Positions 47,941 to 59,563 of a stretch of DNA of 64,000 nt are shown here, one piece after another. Position 1 is the first letter of the stretch; the number at the start of each line of letters is the position of its first letter. Under the pieces are notes generated by a model. It was given only the letters and a program-made list of their open reading frames with translations. It was not told the origin of the DNA and made no database searches. The DNA comes from Salvator merianae (lineage: Eukaryota > Chordata > Lepidosauria > Squamata > Teiidae). Location of the stretch: the NCBI GenBank assembly GCA_003586115.2, contig QVOM02000053.1, positions 4,115,524-4,179,523 of the forward strand, written 5' to 3'. Both the position numbers and the translations under genes were made by a program.

Positions 47941-49507
47941 CTTTCAAAGGTTTGTGTCTGCTAAACATCTATTAGTTCAATTGCTTTAAGGTGGAGTTGT
48001 GTCTCTTTCTCCCTCCAGCGCCAGTTGAGGTCATCTCCCTTAAGGACCTCTGAGTGTTCCACACCCTCTCTGTCCATTCCAGAGCCTGCACAGTTATGCC
48101 CATGCTGCTTTCTAATTCAGCCAGGACAATCAAAATGTGAATGTAGTTACATGGAAAGGTTGTTCTTGATGGGGGGAGGGAACTTTTCAGCAGTTGGTCA
48201 CTCCACTTACTTTTGGCAATATCTGGACTATTTCTGGAAGTGAAAACAACTAAAATAAAAATGCTATTGGTATTGCTATCTCTGTCTCTATCGCTATTGT
48301 TACTATTACTGCTAACTATTCATTTGAGGATTTTTATAGTTTTTTCACTGGCTTTTTGATAGTTTTATTTTGATTTTGATTTTGGGTGAAGGGTGGATTA
48401 TAAACAAGACCATTCAAATGCCTGCATAAGATCTCGCTTTCGTTTGTTAAATTTGGTATTTCTTTTCTTTTTCAATTAATGAACCTTGTGTTCATAGGAG
48501 AAGTCTTGGAAGAGTTCATGAAGTGTCAGTTGATACCTTTTAAGTGGGATTCAATTAAATCTCTATAAAATGATGAATGTTTGCATACTTGACATGTTTC
48601 ATCAACTAAAGCCTCAGAAAGGCAAATTACTATGAAACAAGCACTGTATAAGAATCTGATAGCGCTTTATGTAAAATATACTGAGGCAAACTGAAATATT
48701 CACTCATTGCTTACATTAAATAGTAGATAAGAGGGTTGGGAAAGTTTGAGCCAAGAAAAACATTTCTTTCTGTCCACTGACCTAGATGCATGTGAACTAC
48801 ACAGCTGAAAATGTGGGCAAAAGGAAGATTGTATTAGGGAATGTGCGAACATCAAATTTATTTTCTCCAAAGTTATTACTGAAATTTGGTTAAGATTATT
48901 TCTATAACAACATGCAATTTCTTTTAGACATTTTTCTATACATTTTTGCCTAATAGAAATTCCCAGATTTTTTTATTTTTTTTTTAAATGTACCCCACTG
49001 CAAATTTCAGATACATCTAAAGGTACTTACATTTTGATTCAGGAAGTACAATGTTTGTAAATTTACACTTGCAACCAATTGCTGCAATTCTAACCTGGTT
49101 CTCCAGGGAGTAAGTACCATTAACATAATGAGACTTCAGTGTAAACAGGGCTTGGATTGTATTTTTAATCTCCTCTATTCATACTTTTCTGTGTGTGTTT
49201 TTACCCCACTAAAATTTTATGATAAATTTCTGGCAAACTGCTTAATTAGAATTATTCTGATCCACAGGCCATTCGTCTGACCAACAAAACTTTTGTCTTT
49301 TGTAGATTCATCAACTGATCAAAGAATGGTATAAGGAGCAGGATATTCCATGGCATTGGAATATCTTTCCCTCAAAAGGCCCCAAACTTCTGGATGTAAG
49401 TGTTCCATTGAGCTGGAATGGATGACCTGTGAAGCAAAAGCAATCAGGTTAGTTTGTAGCTGTGTACAAAAACATTGTGGACAGTATATTGGAGGGATAT
49501 GCCCAAT
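47941..49507. other. Unassigned AT-rich sequence, no gene seen
   Basis: No gene. The block TTGGGTGAAGGGTGGATTATAAAC near 48383 could be a decayed LINE/SINE tail. The minus frame 49319-49720 is a Lys/Gly/Glu-rich translation of the pyrimidine microsatellite that follows. Confidence 0.45.
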
Positions 49508-49612
49508 CCTTCCTTCCTTCCTTCCTTCCTTCCTTCCTTCCTTCCTTCCCTTCCCTTCCCTTCCCTTCCCTTCCCTTCCCTTCCCTTCCCTTCCCTCCTC
49601 CTTCCTTCCTTC
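49508..49612. repeat. (CCTT)n then (CCCTT)n microsatellite
   Basis: About 42 bp of CCTT units switching cleanly to about ten CCCTT units, then a short CCTT return. It is pure polypyrimidine over more than 100 bp. The change of unit length midway suggests a mutated unit that later expanded. Confidence 0.98.
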
Positions 49613-50160
49613 TATTTTGACTTTGGCTTTTGTCTTTATATCAAACTCCTGACTTTTATTCCCATGTGAGGTGTGGTGGTATGAAGTACAACTCCTATGG
49701 AGCTGAGCCAAATTTTCCATAGCTAAAGATGATCAGAAATATAATCCAAGTGAGGGAATTCTCCCAAGGTTTGTTGGTACCCAACTCTGCCTTGACAGTT
49801 GCCTAAGGATTAACCCCAGCAATTTGCCAAATTAGATGAGAATTGGTCTTGGCACTAGAAAAGCTCCAAAATAAGGAGCGTATTGGAAGACATTAATAAA
49901 AATGATCTATGTGTCAGAATGTTAGCAGCACTTTATTACCCCACTGTGCAGAACGGAAAAGTCTCTGTTATATAAACTCCAGTGAATATTCAGCCAAAAG
50001 CTGTTCTGAGGCAGTTAGAGGTGCAGTGTGAAAATATTCATTAGAAAGAAGTCCTACTTTCACAAGCATGATCATTCTGCTCCCCAAAATTGCCCTCTCA
50101 CTAAGGACTTGTCTAGCAAAGCTTCATAGCTGTAGGTCACAAGCCTAAGAAAACCAATTA
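49613..50160. other. Unassigned sequence, no gene seen
   Basis: Nothing recognised. Confidence 0.45.
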
Positions 50161-50232
50161 TGTATGTATGTATGTATGTAGGTTTATTTGTATACTGCAC
50201 TTTCCACAAAATGGTCAACGCGGTTTGCAACT
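50161..50232 (-). repeat. (ATGT)n and LINE/SINE 3' tail, minus strand
   Basis: Five TATG units are followed by GTTTATTTGTATACTGCAC and CCACAAAATGG...CGCGGTTTGC. On the minus strand this is the common reptilian tail with a GCAGTATACAAATAAAC ending. The body to the right is not recognised; a Family B left end (GGCTGTTTCCGCACTTACC) begins at 50242. Confidence 0.6.
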
Positions 50233-52055
50233 TAACATTAAGGCTGTTTCCGCACTTACCTTGTGGTGGACAACTCCAGTTAAATGGGTTAAAGAGCTAA
50301 AGACTGCTTTGAGAAGACATAGGTGAAATTTGCAGAATGCTCACAGCTCAGTATTAGGGCATGTGTCTCGTATGCAGACAGTCCCAGATTCAGTCTCTAT
50401 GGCCAGCTCTAGACATCACTTATTTATTCCCAATTTATCAATTTACTGATATAAAGCACATCCTGAGTTATAACTCATTGATGCTCTATGTTTTAGCGTT
50501 GGCCGCAACAGTGGAGTGACATTATAGCTGCAAGGTTTTATTTTCAGGTGACCTAACTCTCCCATCACCCTGTTCAGGTGACCAATTGTATCACATAAAG
50601 TATTTCTGGGTAGCAACAGCTCATGCTGAACTCTTACTGTTCTTTTTTTGCAGTAATCCAGACAGAGCTGCAATTACAGAATAATAGGACATTGCACTAC
50701 GGAAGTTCTTTTTACCAGAATAATAGTAATCTGGTAAATCGGGTTTATATACCAGGACTGTATTGGGAGCACCGTGATCACGTCTGGCAAATCAGGTACA
50801 GTTACAAAATAATTACAGGATTTTGACCCTGTGAGGATGCAAGTCATCAAAAGAAGGGAATGGCAAATTGCATGGATGAGGCCATGCAGTCATCAGGGAC
50901 TCAAAAATGTTTATCTTTAGAAACACACAAAGACAACTTCCTGTCAATGGATTTCCTGTTCACTGCAGTCAGTGGTGCAGTCAAAGGTCCCTGGCTCAAA
51001 TTAAATTCTTTATATGCTTAAGAAGGAATGTATCCAACAGTTTCTTAAAATGACGAATGGGAATCGACATGCTAGTGGCCCTGTTACCTAAGCCAGCGAT
51101 GCATGGAAACATCACTGGACGATAAAATGCCAAGGGCACACAGGCACTGCATGCAGCATGGTGCAAAACGGATCCTTAGAAATCTCAGCTGTCAATATGC
51201 TCCACCATGCAAAACTTAATGGCCATTGGGAGGAGCAATTATTTATCGAAAAGATGCAGAATTACTGGTGCAAATCAGTTTGTAGGCATGTGAAGCTGAG
51301 CTCTGTAATGTGGGTTTTCATTAACAGAGGAACTTCCCCCCTCCCATTTCTAAATATCTCTGCATTTCTTAATGAATGCGGAACTATTGATTGAGAACCG
51401 GAAGGCTTAGATGATGAGTGAGAAAAAGCCCGGAAAATTCGGAAGCCAACCATAATTAGTTTGCACAGTTTTTGTTGTCAGAGTTTCAGCTATCAAATCA
51501 ATAGAGCACCATTAATAATGGACGACTTGGCTAAATATACCACATCCGAGATTAAGGCTTGCAGCTTTAAAAGGCTCATATAAAAGGTTCCCAGCCCTAC
51601 ACCCCCCCCCCCTTTTCTGGCTAAAAGTACTATAATGTGAGTCAAGCACAGATAACTACATGAAGCATCAGGATACCACAATGGCAATGTTAAGTACCTG
51701 GTGCCCTTAAATCTGGAAAGATCTATTGCGTTTGAAGAGCTCTCTTTGATGGGAACTTAAGACGGAGATGCACAGTGCTTTATGACTAGCGCATCAACCT
51801 TTTGCAAACAGAGGCTTTGGGGGTCATCTGCAGTCTACCTCCCCGTGGATTTTGGGATAGTGATTGCGGCTGCACCCACCCTGGGCTTCAAGCATGCCCT
51901 GTGAGATCCCAAGGGGCATAACGTCCACCAGCACACACAGAGTGAGAAAGGATTCTGGGGGCATTCAGTCACTTGCATCCCCACAGTGTGTGTGTGTGAT
52001 GGCTGTGTGAATGTGCTGCAAGGTATTTTGGGGGCACTGAAAATTTCTGGTGCAA
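50233..52055. other. Unassigned sequence with candidate conserved block 51260-51600
   Basis: The block 51260-51600 is repeat-free and carries several homeodomain-type sites, including the palindrome CCATTAATAATGG (51509-51521), CTATCAAATCAATAG just before it, and ACCATAATTAG at about 51449. It is interrupted only by a C-run at 51602-51612 on its right side. There is no exon-like frame. Inferred regulatory; conservation not tested. Confidence 0.35.
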
Positions 52056-52097
52056 ATATATATATATGTGTGTGTGTGTCTGTGTGTCTGTGTGTAT
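52056..52097. repeat. (TA)n(TG)n microsatellite
   Basis: A short AT run followed by TG repeats interrupted by two TC steps. Confidence 0.95.
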
Positions 52098-52399
52098 AAA
52101 GATAGATATAGACATCTCCCTCCATGCTCTATTTTATGCATCAGCTTTGACAATAGCAGGAGGTGAGGCACATGGTGCTAAGACACTGCATATCCTGCAT
52201 CTGGATTGGGAGCAAACACCCCTGTCCTTCAGGCGTTGCATGGGGATGCAGTCCAAGCCTCTGTTTCTATTGGGAAACAAAAATTATGCTGCATATCCAT
52301 GCTTTATTCCACAATATCCAGATAATAGTGGAATAAATAAATGATGTCTGGATGTCTCACAGATCCATTAGAGAGCAAAGAGGTTCATAGGCAAGTAAT

Positions 52400-52504
52400 G
52401 GTGTGTAAAGGGCCCCTTAAAGGCCGTGGTATATGGCAGGATATAAATTAAATAAATAAGAATACTAGGGAGGGAGGGAGGGAGGGAGGGAGGGAGGGAG
52501 GGAG
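52400..52504 (+). repeat. LINE/SINE 3' tail followed by (GGGA)n
   Basis: GGCCGTGGTATATGGCAGG then ATATAAATTAAATAAATAAG is a typical reptilian LINE/SINE 3' end. Eight bases later comes (GGGA)n at 52468-52504, about nine units. The body upstream (52100-52400) is not identified. Confidence 0.65.
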
Positions 52505-53394
52505 CAGTTGTATTGATGCAGAATCACTTAATTGACTTGCCATTTCTGTGCAATTCTACTTATAAAATTTACAATAGGAAAGACCCTGAACTTGTGTGGA
52601 CCAAAAAAGCCAACCGTGGTATGTTAAAGATTTCTACTCTAAGACTAAATTAATTATGTTTATATACTGCTGCAGAGTTGGCCATATTTCTGACACTGAA
52701 ATCTCAGCTTTCTTTGTATCGTGTATTTTTAGTATGGATTATTGGTGAAGGCAATCCATATTTTATGCAAGTTCATAAATTCAGTTTGGATAAATGTTTT
52801 TATATACTCTATTAATTACAAGGCTTAATCACAGCTGTGTAGTAGATGGAAAACTCACAGCTGCCAAAATGCTTCCTAATATATTGGACAGTATGTTAGG
52901 GTGTGTCTGGAAAGGAGTTTGAATTTATCCTGGCAATGTTGATGAAATTACATGTGCAAAATAAGCTTTCCTTACAAGAGGAGCTCTGAAGGACTGCAAA
53001 TCCACAACAACACATCTTTGTGAGGTTCAAAATTATATAATTTACGGCCCTTCCATTATTCTGCTTCTTCAACCTTTCTTTCCAAAACAAGGTTGCCATA
53101 TGGAAAAGTGAATAGGGCTCCTGTACCATTAAAGATTATGCAGATGAGGAAAATTCAACAGAAGCTGTCTCCATTATAAACAAAACTTGCTGAAATTTTG
53201 GCTAAATCTGCATGGTGCCATTATGGTGCATTGGAGGTGCTCTGAGAGCTCAATATCTGCTCAACTCTGTGCCTTCGTTGTGTTCTCAACATGGAGGGAA
53301 GGTATAGCATCCACTTGGATACCATGTTCTTCCTCCCTTCTGCTGCTGCAAGGCATTGTAGTGGCAGAGTGGACTGAAGAGCTTGGAGGGCCCT
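52505..53394. other. Unassigned AT-rich sequence, no gene seen
   Basis: No gene or repeat recognised until the LINE tail at 53395. Confidence 0.45.
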
Positions 53395-53650
53395 TCATAA
53401 GAACACAAGAGGACCACTGCTGGATCAGGTCACAGTGCCACCTAGTCCAGTATCCTGTCTCACACAGTGGCCCACCATTTGCTTCTGGGCAACTCAAGCA
53501 GAAGGTAAAGGCAACACCTCCACTTGCTCGCAATTCCCTGCATTTGGCCTTTAGAGGCATCCTGCCTCTCTCTCCAAGCTGATGGTGGTATTTAGGCATC
53601 CATTCTAGCATTGATACACCTGTTCTCCATGAATTTGTTTATCTTGCAGT
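53395..53650 (-). mobile_element. CR1-like LINE 3' end, minus strand
   Basis: Reads from the left as ATAAGAACACAAGAGGACC, CTGCTGGATCAGGTCAC, CCTAGTCCAGTATCCTGTC and CACACAGTGGCCCACC, the exact complement order of the tail at 55820-55984. Rightward it continues into AGAGGCATCCTGCCTCTC and CTCCATGAATTTG, the upstream part of the same 3' region. The 131- and 116-codon frames on the two strands (53187-53582, 53261-53611) overlap this repeat and are not genes. Confidence 0.85.
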
Positions 53651-55149
53651 TGAGAGGTAAACATGTAGCTGGGTATCTTACTCAGAAATGGCATATTAGG
53701 TGGCACTTCTAGACAAGAATGGCTACTCTGGGATTCAAGAATACCATGAAAATCATATGACACTCTTTTGATTTAATCTATACCTTGGGCAGACATTTCC
53801 AGCCCCAAGTACAGTGGTGGAGTAAATGCAGTTTATTCCTCTAATCAGACAGTGCCTTCAATGCATCTCCTCATTAGGAGATGGATTGGGATCTCCTTAT
53901 TCTGTCCTCCACCCAGGCATCTTCCTTCTTTATAGAAGTTCAGAATCAACTTTGCCAGGGGAATGTGTTTCAAAGTTGAGACTCAGATGAATCCAATGCT
54001 CCATCTAGAAGGGCCCAGAATCTGGCTTGAAATTTTCAAATAGCTTTCCTACAAATATTGTTTTTTAAAAGGGGAAAAAACAATTTTTCTCTCTCTCTTT
54101 TTAACATTTAGAAAACCAGAGGTTACAATAATTCCAATAAGGTTAAATGTGTAGCTTTTTCAAACATTAACAAAGGAATACATTTGATCCCAGACAGCAA
54201 CACTATACTAGAAGGGTTTCAGGAGGTTGAATCCCGCAGAGTCCCACCAGTTTGACTAGAGTAAAATTTTGATTTTCCAGTGGATCTGTCCTGTGGATCA
54301 GACAGGCCATCTAGCTAATGGTTTTAGTCATTTTCCGAATACCCTCATATGACTTTTGCTGAGGCATCAGTGTATATCATGAATCAATGCTGCTTGTTCA
54401 ATAATTTTAGGGAGAAGACAAAACCACTTTGAAGAATGTAATGACTTGAGAGTTTGTCAATAAGATGTCTTACTGTTTTTGACAACATCCATTTTGTTGA
54501 CACAGTGGGTGAAGAATTCTGACATCATTTATTGTGTCAAGGAACAGATTAAGTTGTTGTTAAGGCACACGGTAGAGCTTCTCCTTTTCTCCTTTGTTCA
54601 GTGCATCCTCCTTTCCTTTGAAAGATTTACAATTATTTGAAGGAAGAACACTTTCCTTTTTCAAATAACGAAAAAAAAAAAGTTGTCTGAATTTTCTCCG
54701 AATTCACATTACGTGCTGTCCATAATAAGTTCCAAAGCTACTCACAATATAGAACGTTCACAACTCTTTGGGCCAATGAAAACAAATAACTAACTTAGAA
54801 CATAGCAACAGCATAATTAATTGGTTAGTCAACTTCATGTTTCCTTGGGCAGAAATCTCTTGACACACCTTTGGAAACATTCTATAGAAAATCTGGACTA
54901 TGCTAGGAATACAATGGGATGCGTACAGGTCATCAATTTTTAATGTGATCTCTGCATTGTTGCCTTCTTGGTCTTCTCTTCTGCAGGCTGAACCTATCTA
55001 GATATTTCAACGGTTTCTTAGTTAAAACTGGGCTTCCCAGAATTCTAAATGACACCTAACCAAGACAAAGTAGAGTGAGGCAATTGTCTCCTGTCAATTG
55101 GACTCCATGCTACACTTAATGCTTGCCAAGATGTCATTTGTGTCCTTTA
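53651..55149. other. Unassigned AT-rich sequence, no gene seen
   Basis: No gene. No long frames at all, which fits ordinary intergenic or intronic DNA. The right end may include the 3' part of the LINE fragment that follows. Confidence 0.45.
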
Positions 55150-55800
55150 TAGTTGGTTCACACGGTTGGGTTCACCCAGGTTATTTTCACATTTGCTGCT
55201 GCTGAGTCATATTTTCTCCATTTGTACTTGTTTCTTTCATGTGTCTTTCCCAGATGCAGAACTTTGCATTTCTCCTTGTTAAATTCCATCCTGCTTTGTT
55301 CAGCACACTGGTCAGTCTTGCCTAAATCTTTTTGAATCCTCTTCCTCTCTTCCAAAGAATTAGCAAACCTCTCAACTTTGTTTCATCTGCACTATGATCA
55401 GCATCTCTCAACCTCCTCATTCAGACCATTTATAAAAAAGATGAGCAGTATAGGGCCCCAGGACAGACCCTTGTGGCACCTCAGATGAGACTACCTTCCA
55501 GATGGACATGAAGCCATGTATGATTTCCCTTTGGGTGTAATCGTCAAGTCAGTTATGGGTCTACCTAATAGTTTCATCATCAAACCCATATTTGACCATT
55601 TTATTAATGAAGATGTTACAAGAAACAGTGAATGCATTGCTGAGGTCAAGATACACTATGATTAATGTATTTCCCTGATCAACTGATCTAGTAACTACCA
55701 TAAAAGGAGATGCATTTTATCTGGAATGACTTTTTTTGTCATAAATCCATGTTGTCTCCTGCTAATTATTGGATGCTACTCAAATGTTCATAAGCGTATT
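55150..55800 (-). mobile_element. CR1 LINE reverse-transcriptase remnant
   Basis: Read on the minus strand it retains reverse-transcriptase landmarks in the right order. These are motif A as VYLDLSNAF (55656 down to 55624), motif B as EVPQGSVLGP (55482-55450) in the same frame, motif C degraded to SADETKL (about 55393-55374) in another frame, and the downstream RMEFNKEKCKVLHLGK block (55290-55240) in a third frame. At least two frameshifts and the loss of the ADD aspartate pair show it is dead. CR1 is favoured by the MEFNKEKCKVLHLG block. Confidence 0.85.
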
Positions 55801-55819
55801 GTTCATAACTATTAATATG

Positions 55820-55984
55820 CCTGTAAAAGCCATTTGCAGGGAGTTGAGAGCAGGTGAAGGTTTTACCTTTTATTCTGCTTGAAAATGTCCAGAAGCAATT
55901 GGTGGGCCACTGTGTGAGATAGGATGCTGGACTAGATGGGCTGTGGCCTGATCCAGCAAGGCTCGTCTTATGTTCTTATGTTCC
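55820..55984 (+). mobile_element. CR1-like LINE 3' end, plus strand
   Basis: Contains GAGTTGAGAGCAGGTGAAGG, GGGCCACTGTGTGAGATAGG, CTGGACTAGATGGGCTGTGG and CCTGATCCAGCAAGGC, ending in the diagnostic CTTATGTTCTTATGTTC repeats. It is a 5'-truncated copy lying in opposite orientation directly beside the reverse-transcriptase fragment, so the two come from separate insertions or from an inversion. Confidence 0.88.
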
Positions 55985-56160
55985 ACACTAAGGGCAGTCC
56001 ACATGATGGTAAGCCTAGCTCAGCCAAATTTTGGAGGCTAGGATGAAAAGTTCCCAGCCTCTGAAGTTGCCAGCAAAGTTTTTCTTAGCCAAGCACCCAC
56101 AAGTGAGTGTACGTCTAGTACCAGGTTCCTTCCAACCATTAGACCAGCTCTGGCTCTTGC
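55985..56160. repeat. Family B-like fragment
   Basis: Begins AAGGGCAGTCCACATGATGG and contains GATGAAAAGTTCCCAGCC (about 56042-56060), a diverged form of the shared AAAGTTCC module. No right end is visible. Confidence 0.35.
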
Positions 56161-59027
56161 TTCTGTCAGCTCACTATGCTGAGCTGGTTGCAAACATTTA
56201 GGACACTATTTTCAAGCAATCTCCTGCTGGAGAGGACTATGGTTCCATTTTTCTGCCATAGCCCAGTCCAATGCCACTTCCATCCAAACATGGTGTTCTG
56301 CTGGAACCCGTGGCCTCCCAGAAGACCTGGCCACAATGTGAACACCACATTCTCCAGATGCAGCCTAAGGCTTTCCTTATATGATGCTGTTGATTTATTA
56401 AGATCTAAAATTCTATTTTAAAAAAATCCATTTTTTTAAATTTAATACATTTTAGAGAATAGGCATTAAAAAAATAACAACCCTACAGAGGCTACAGAGA
56501 CTCTTTAATGAACTAGTTAAAATATACACCATTCTTGCAAACATTAAGATCCTTCTTTCAAATGATTTGGTAATGATTAATATTATTCAGCTTGTGAAAG
56601 TCCAGAGAATCATTAACATCTGGCACTAGGCTTTGAAGTCTCTTAATTGTGTGAAGACGGACGCATTAAACAATTACCTAAATTCTCCAAAAGCAGAACA
56701 ACAAAGGATGCTGAGTGATGTAATTCCCAAGGGAATCATATTTCTCTATTCCGAGGGAAGGCTGTCTCTTAAAGTTTTGCCAAAAAAACTCTGGATCTTC
56801 AGCTGTCAATTTCTTCCCACATTTACTCTGAATGAGCACAATCCATCCATCAGAGCTTAAAGAGTTTTCTAACAGTACATTGACCTTGAATGCAGCATAT
56901 TGATTTTCAGTAACGCATCGCAAATAGGGTCGTTACTGAGTCATCCAGCAGTGGATGTGATTGGGAACAGATTTCTGAATTTCCAATACCATACCACCCT
57001 GCCTCCGATGATGGATCACCCCATTCTACCCCATCAATCCTTACCTAGCACTAAAAAATGTGACACCTGTATCAAATTTATCATTTTCTATATTTTCTAT
57101 TTATATATATGAAATGCATATTCTGGGCAAAAAACAAAGCTGATTCAATCGGGGCTTTTCCAGGACCTTTAGGACTCCTAGATTTGTATACAGTGGCATT
57201 TATTTATGGAAGCACTTTGCACTGGGGATGTGAAGGAGAGAAAACGTAAAAATGTTGGGTGGTGCCAGAGTCACAAATGGAAGCACTATGTGGAATTAAT
57301 GCTGCAGTTGGGAGTAAGCAATAGATAAACCCAGTCTAGATTTTATGCTTTCAGAGGTTAACACTAGATCAATTTAGGTGATTGTTTCTTAGATTGCATT
57401 GGACAAATAGACACTCAGACAAAGGTGGTTAATAGAAAAATGGTAAAGAAAAACAAGTGGGAATTAACTGATGTTAAACCTGTGTGAGCAATCTAGTCAT
57501 CCTTTACACTGTTGGCATTCTGTGTATATCAATCAGCTTACTTCATCCTCAGAATCTTCCTCAAATAATTAAGGAGATTCAGTGTTCTGGAAAAACAAAG
57601 TTATTGCATAATATATTTGATTTCTTATGTAATCTTGTGAGTACATTTTATTTCTTTACTGTTTTGAGCTCTTGGTAATGATGATTAATTTTCTTTGTAA
57701 TTAGCAAAAACATGCTGGAAATTTACAAGGGTAGAGGGATGATCCACCTGCAACTAAATTGCAATGGGATCCCTGAAGGTGGTCATACTATGCTTACTCA
57801 CATTTACTGTTGAAAAAGTACATTGACTATTGTTACGGTGACTAATAATAGCATACTGGTTTTAATGGGAAGAGAGATGGGAATTGTGTTTGCCTGTGCC
57901 CCTTATTTCCCCCCCCCTGTATTATGAGAACACATCTGCAATCCTGAGTGCCTTTTTGTCATGCATTGTGTGCGTATATAATGGACATACACATCTGAAC
58001 ATTTTAATTTCTCTGCGGTGTGGACGGTATCTGAGCTGTGTGGTCCATTCCATGTTAGAATGGGATCATTATCTCATTAAATCATTAAATTATCCCGTAA
58101 CAATTGTTAAAGTTTAGTAAAATAACTATTAACTAAAACAGACTTGTATAACTAACGATATTCCATGGGTCTATCTTACAGAATCTCATTAACATAAATT
58201 AATTTCTAACTCCACATCCTTAAGTAGAAGTTTATTTTTTGAACCTTCAGTCAAATATTATTGGATCCAGACACTCTGAAAGGTGTATAGTAGGTAAAGC
58301 ATTTAGCAAGGAAGATCTTGTTTCATGGAAAGAGTTGAATATTTCTGGATGCTGCATTTTTCTTAATTTCTAAGGAAGAAGTTGATTAATAGCAAGGTCC
58401 CACACTTTATCACACCAAAGATCTATATTAAATTTCTTGTAGTAAACCAGTTTTCAGCTTTGGAGAGAAGCATATGACATCCTGGGGTAGGAGCAGATGT
58501 GTGCCAATCAGTTCAGCAGAAATAGTTTCTTGAGCGAGATGTTGACATTGATGGTACTGAAGATATTCTACTAGAGTTTCCCCCAGCGTGATGATTTCCT
58601 GATGTTAACTTCTACCTCTTCAGTTCCAGACAGCGTGGCTAGTAGCCAGAAAAGCTATGCTACAAAATTTCTGGTGGACATGTGATGGGGCCAGGTTGCT
58701 TATACAACCTCACAAACTGTTTTAACAGATATTCTCTAACTCACTCTATTCTTAGAAACAGTGCACAACCTTCTGTCCATTTATTGGGTCAAAAATAGCG
58801 GATTTAGATAGCAAGTGCTGGGAGCAGTAATTTCCAACCAGGATCACAGAATAATAAGAGGAGATCTCAATATATCCAATAGAATTCCACAGTAGATAGA
58901 AGTAAAGATGATAAAATAAAATGTAAAATATAAAAGGGGGAAACCAGGGGTAGCCAATGAAGCTAAATCCTGGACAAATCAGGACAAATTTATTTGTTTG
59001 TTTATATTTTATTTTTTACGCATAGTT
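56161..59027. other. Single-copy AT-rich sequence, candidate conserved block 56560-56900
   Basis: The block 56560-56900 is repeat-free with stacked TAAT-type cores (GGTAATGATTAATATTATTC, GAATCATTAACATC, GCATTAAACAATTACC), in the style of deeply conserved non-coding elements. No exon is evident: the frames 56633-56860 and 56678-56923 overlap on opposite strands. Near 58010-58060 GTGTGGTCCATTCCATG resembles Family B subterminal sequence at 21680-21700. The rest is unassigned. Confidence 0.4.
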
Positions 59028-59232
59028 AAATTGACTCAGTAGTAGAGCAAACGGTCTGGAAAGCAGAAGGTTGCTGGTTTGATCCTGAATCTCTCCTCCA
59101 AAATAGGCAATGACAAACTACTTCTGCATCTCTGAAAGAAGCAGACAAAGAACATCATAAAGGTGTCCATGGAGGTGCCCATGCAGTTAACCAGGGGTCA
59201 GTCAGGACTTGGTGATACCCAACAACAACAGC
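59028..59232 (+). mobile_element. tRNA-derived SINE, Sauria-like
   Basis: The head looks like a tRNA promoter: an A-box-like GACTCAGTAGTAGAGC (about 59033-59048) and a B-box GGTTTGATCC (59076-59085). The body has GGCAATGACAAACTACTTC and GGTGTCCATGGAGGTGCCC, then GGGGTCAGTCAGGACTTGG, close in order and wording to squamate Sauria SINEs whose 3' ends are shared with Bov-B. It ends in an ACAACAACA tail. Confidence 0.75.
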
Positions 59233-59235
59233 ATA

Positions 59236-59545
59236 ACAAAACTTTGGAATTCTCTACTATGACATGTGGTGCTGACCACCAACTTGGATGGTCTCAAGAA
59301 AGAATCCCACCAACTCATTAAATTAGGGCTATCAGTGACTATTTACCCCTGATGGCATATAACTGGCTTTGGAAATAGAGGGTAATGATCTGCCTTTGAA
59401 GGCCAGCTTCTTGGAGACTGCTTGGAGCAGGGCAAGCTGTATGTTCTTGGGCTGTTCATGGGCTTCCTTCTACAGCAGGTCCCTTTGGGAGAGCAATGAG
59501 AGGGGGGCCCTTTAAGAACAGCCTGGTGGACTAGATGGGCCACAG
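59236..59545 (+). mobile_element. CR1-like LINE 3' end, plus strand
   Basis: Carries TTTGGAATTCTCTACTATG and ACCACCAACTTGGATGGTC, then GGGCTATCAGTGACTA, and ends GGTGGACTAGATGGGCCAC. This is the same 3' region as at 40110-40420, extending further upstream but lacking the final CTTATGTTC repeats. It starts within a few bases of the SINE tail, as if one had inserted next to or into the other. Confidence 0.8.
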
Positions 59546-59563
59546 GTGCAATGTAGTGCAGCA

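Noticed and set aside
49319..49720. 133-codon minus-strand frame
   Set aside because: Dominated by Gly/Lys/Glu-Arg repeats from the polypyrimidine microsatellite.
53187..53611. Overlapping 131- and 116-codon frames on opposite strands
   Set aside because: Both read through a minus-strand CR1-like LINE 3' end.
59028..59100. Functional tRNA gene
   Set aside because: A- and B-box-like sequences are present, but the body continues as a SINE and no cloverleaf with acceptor stem is apparent.
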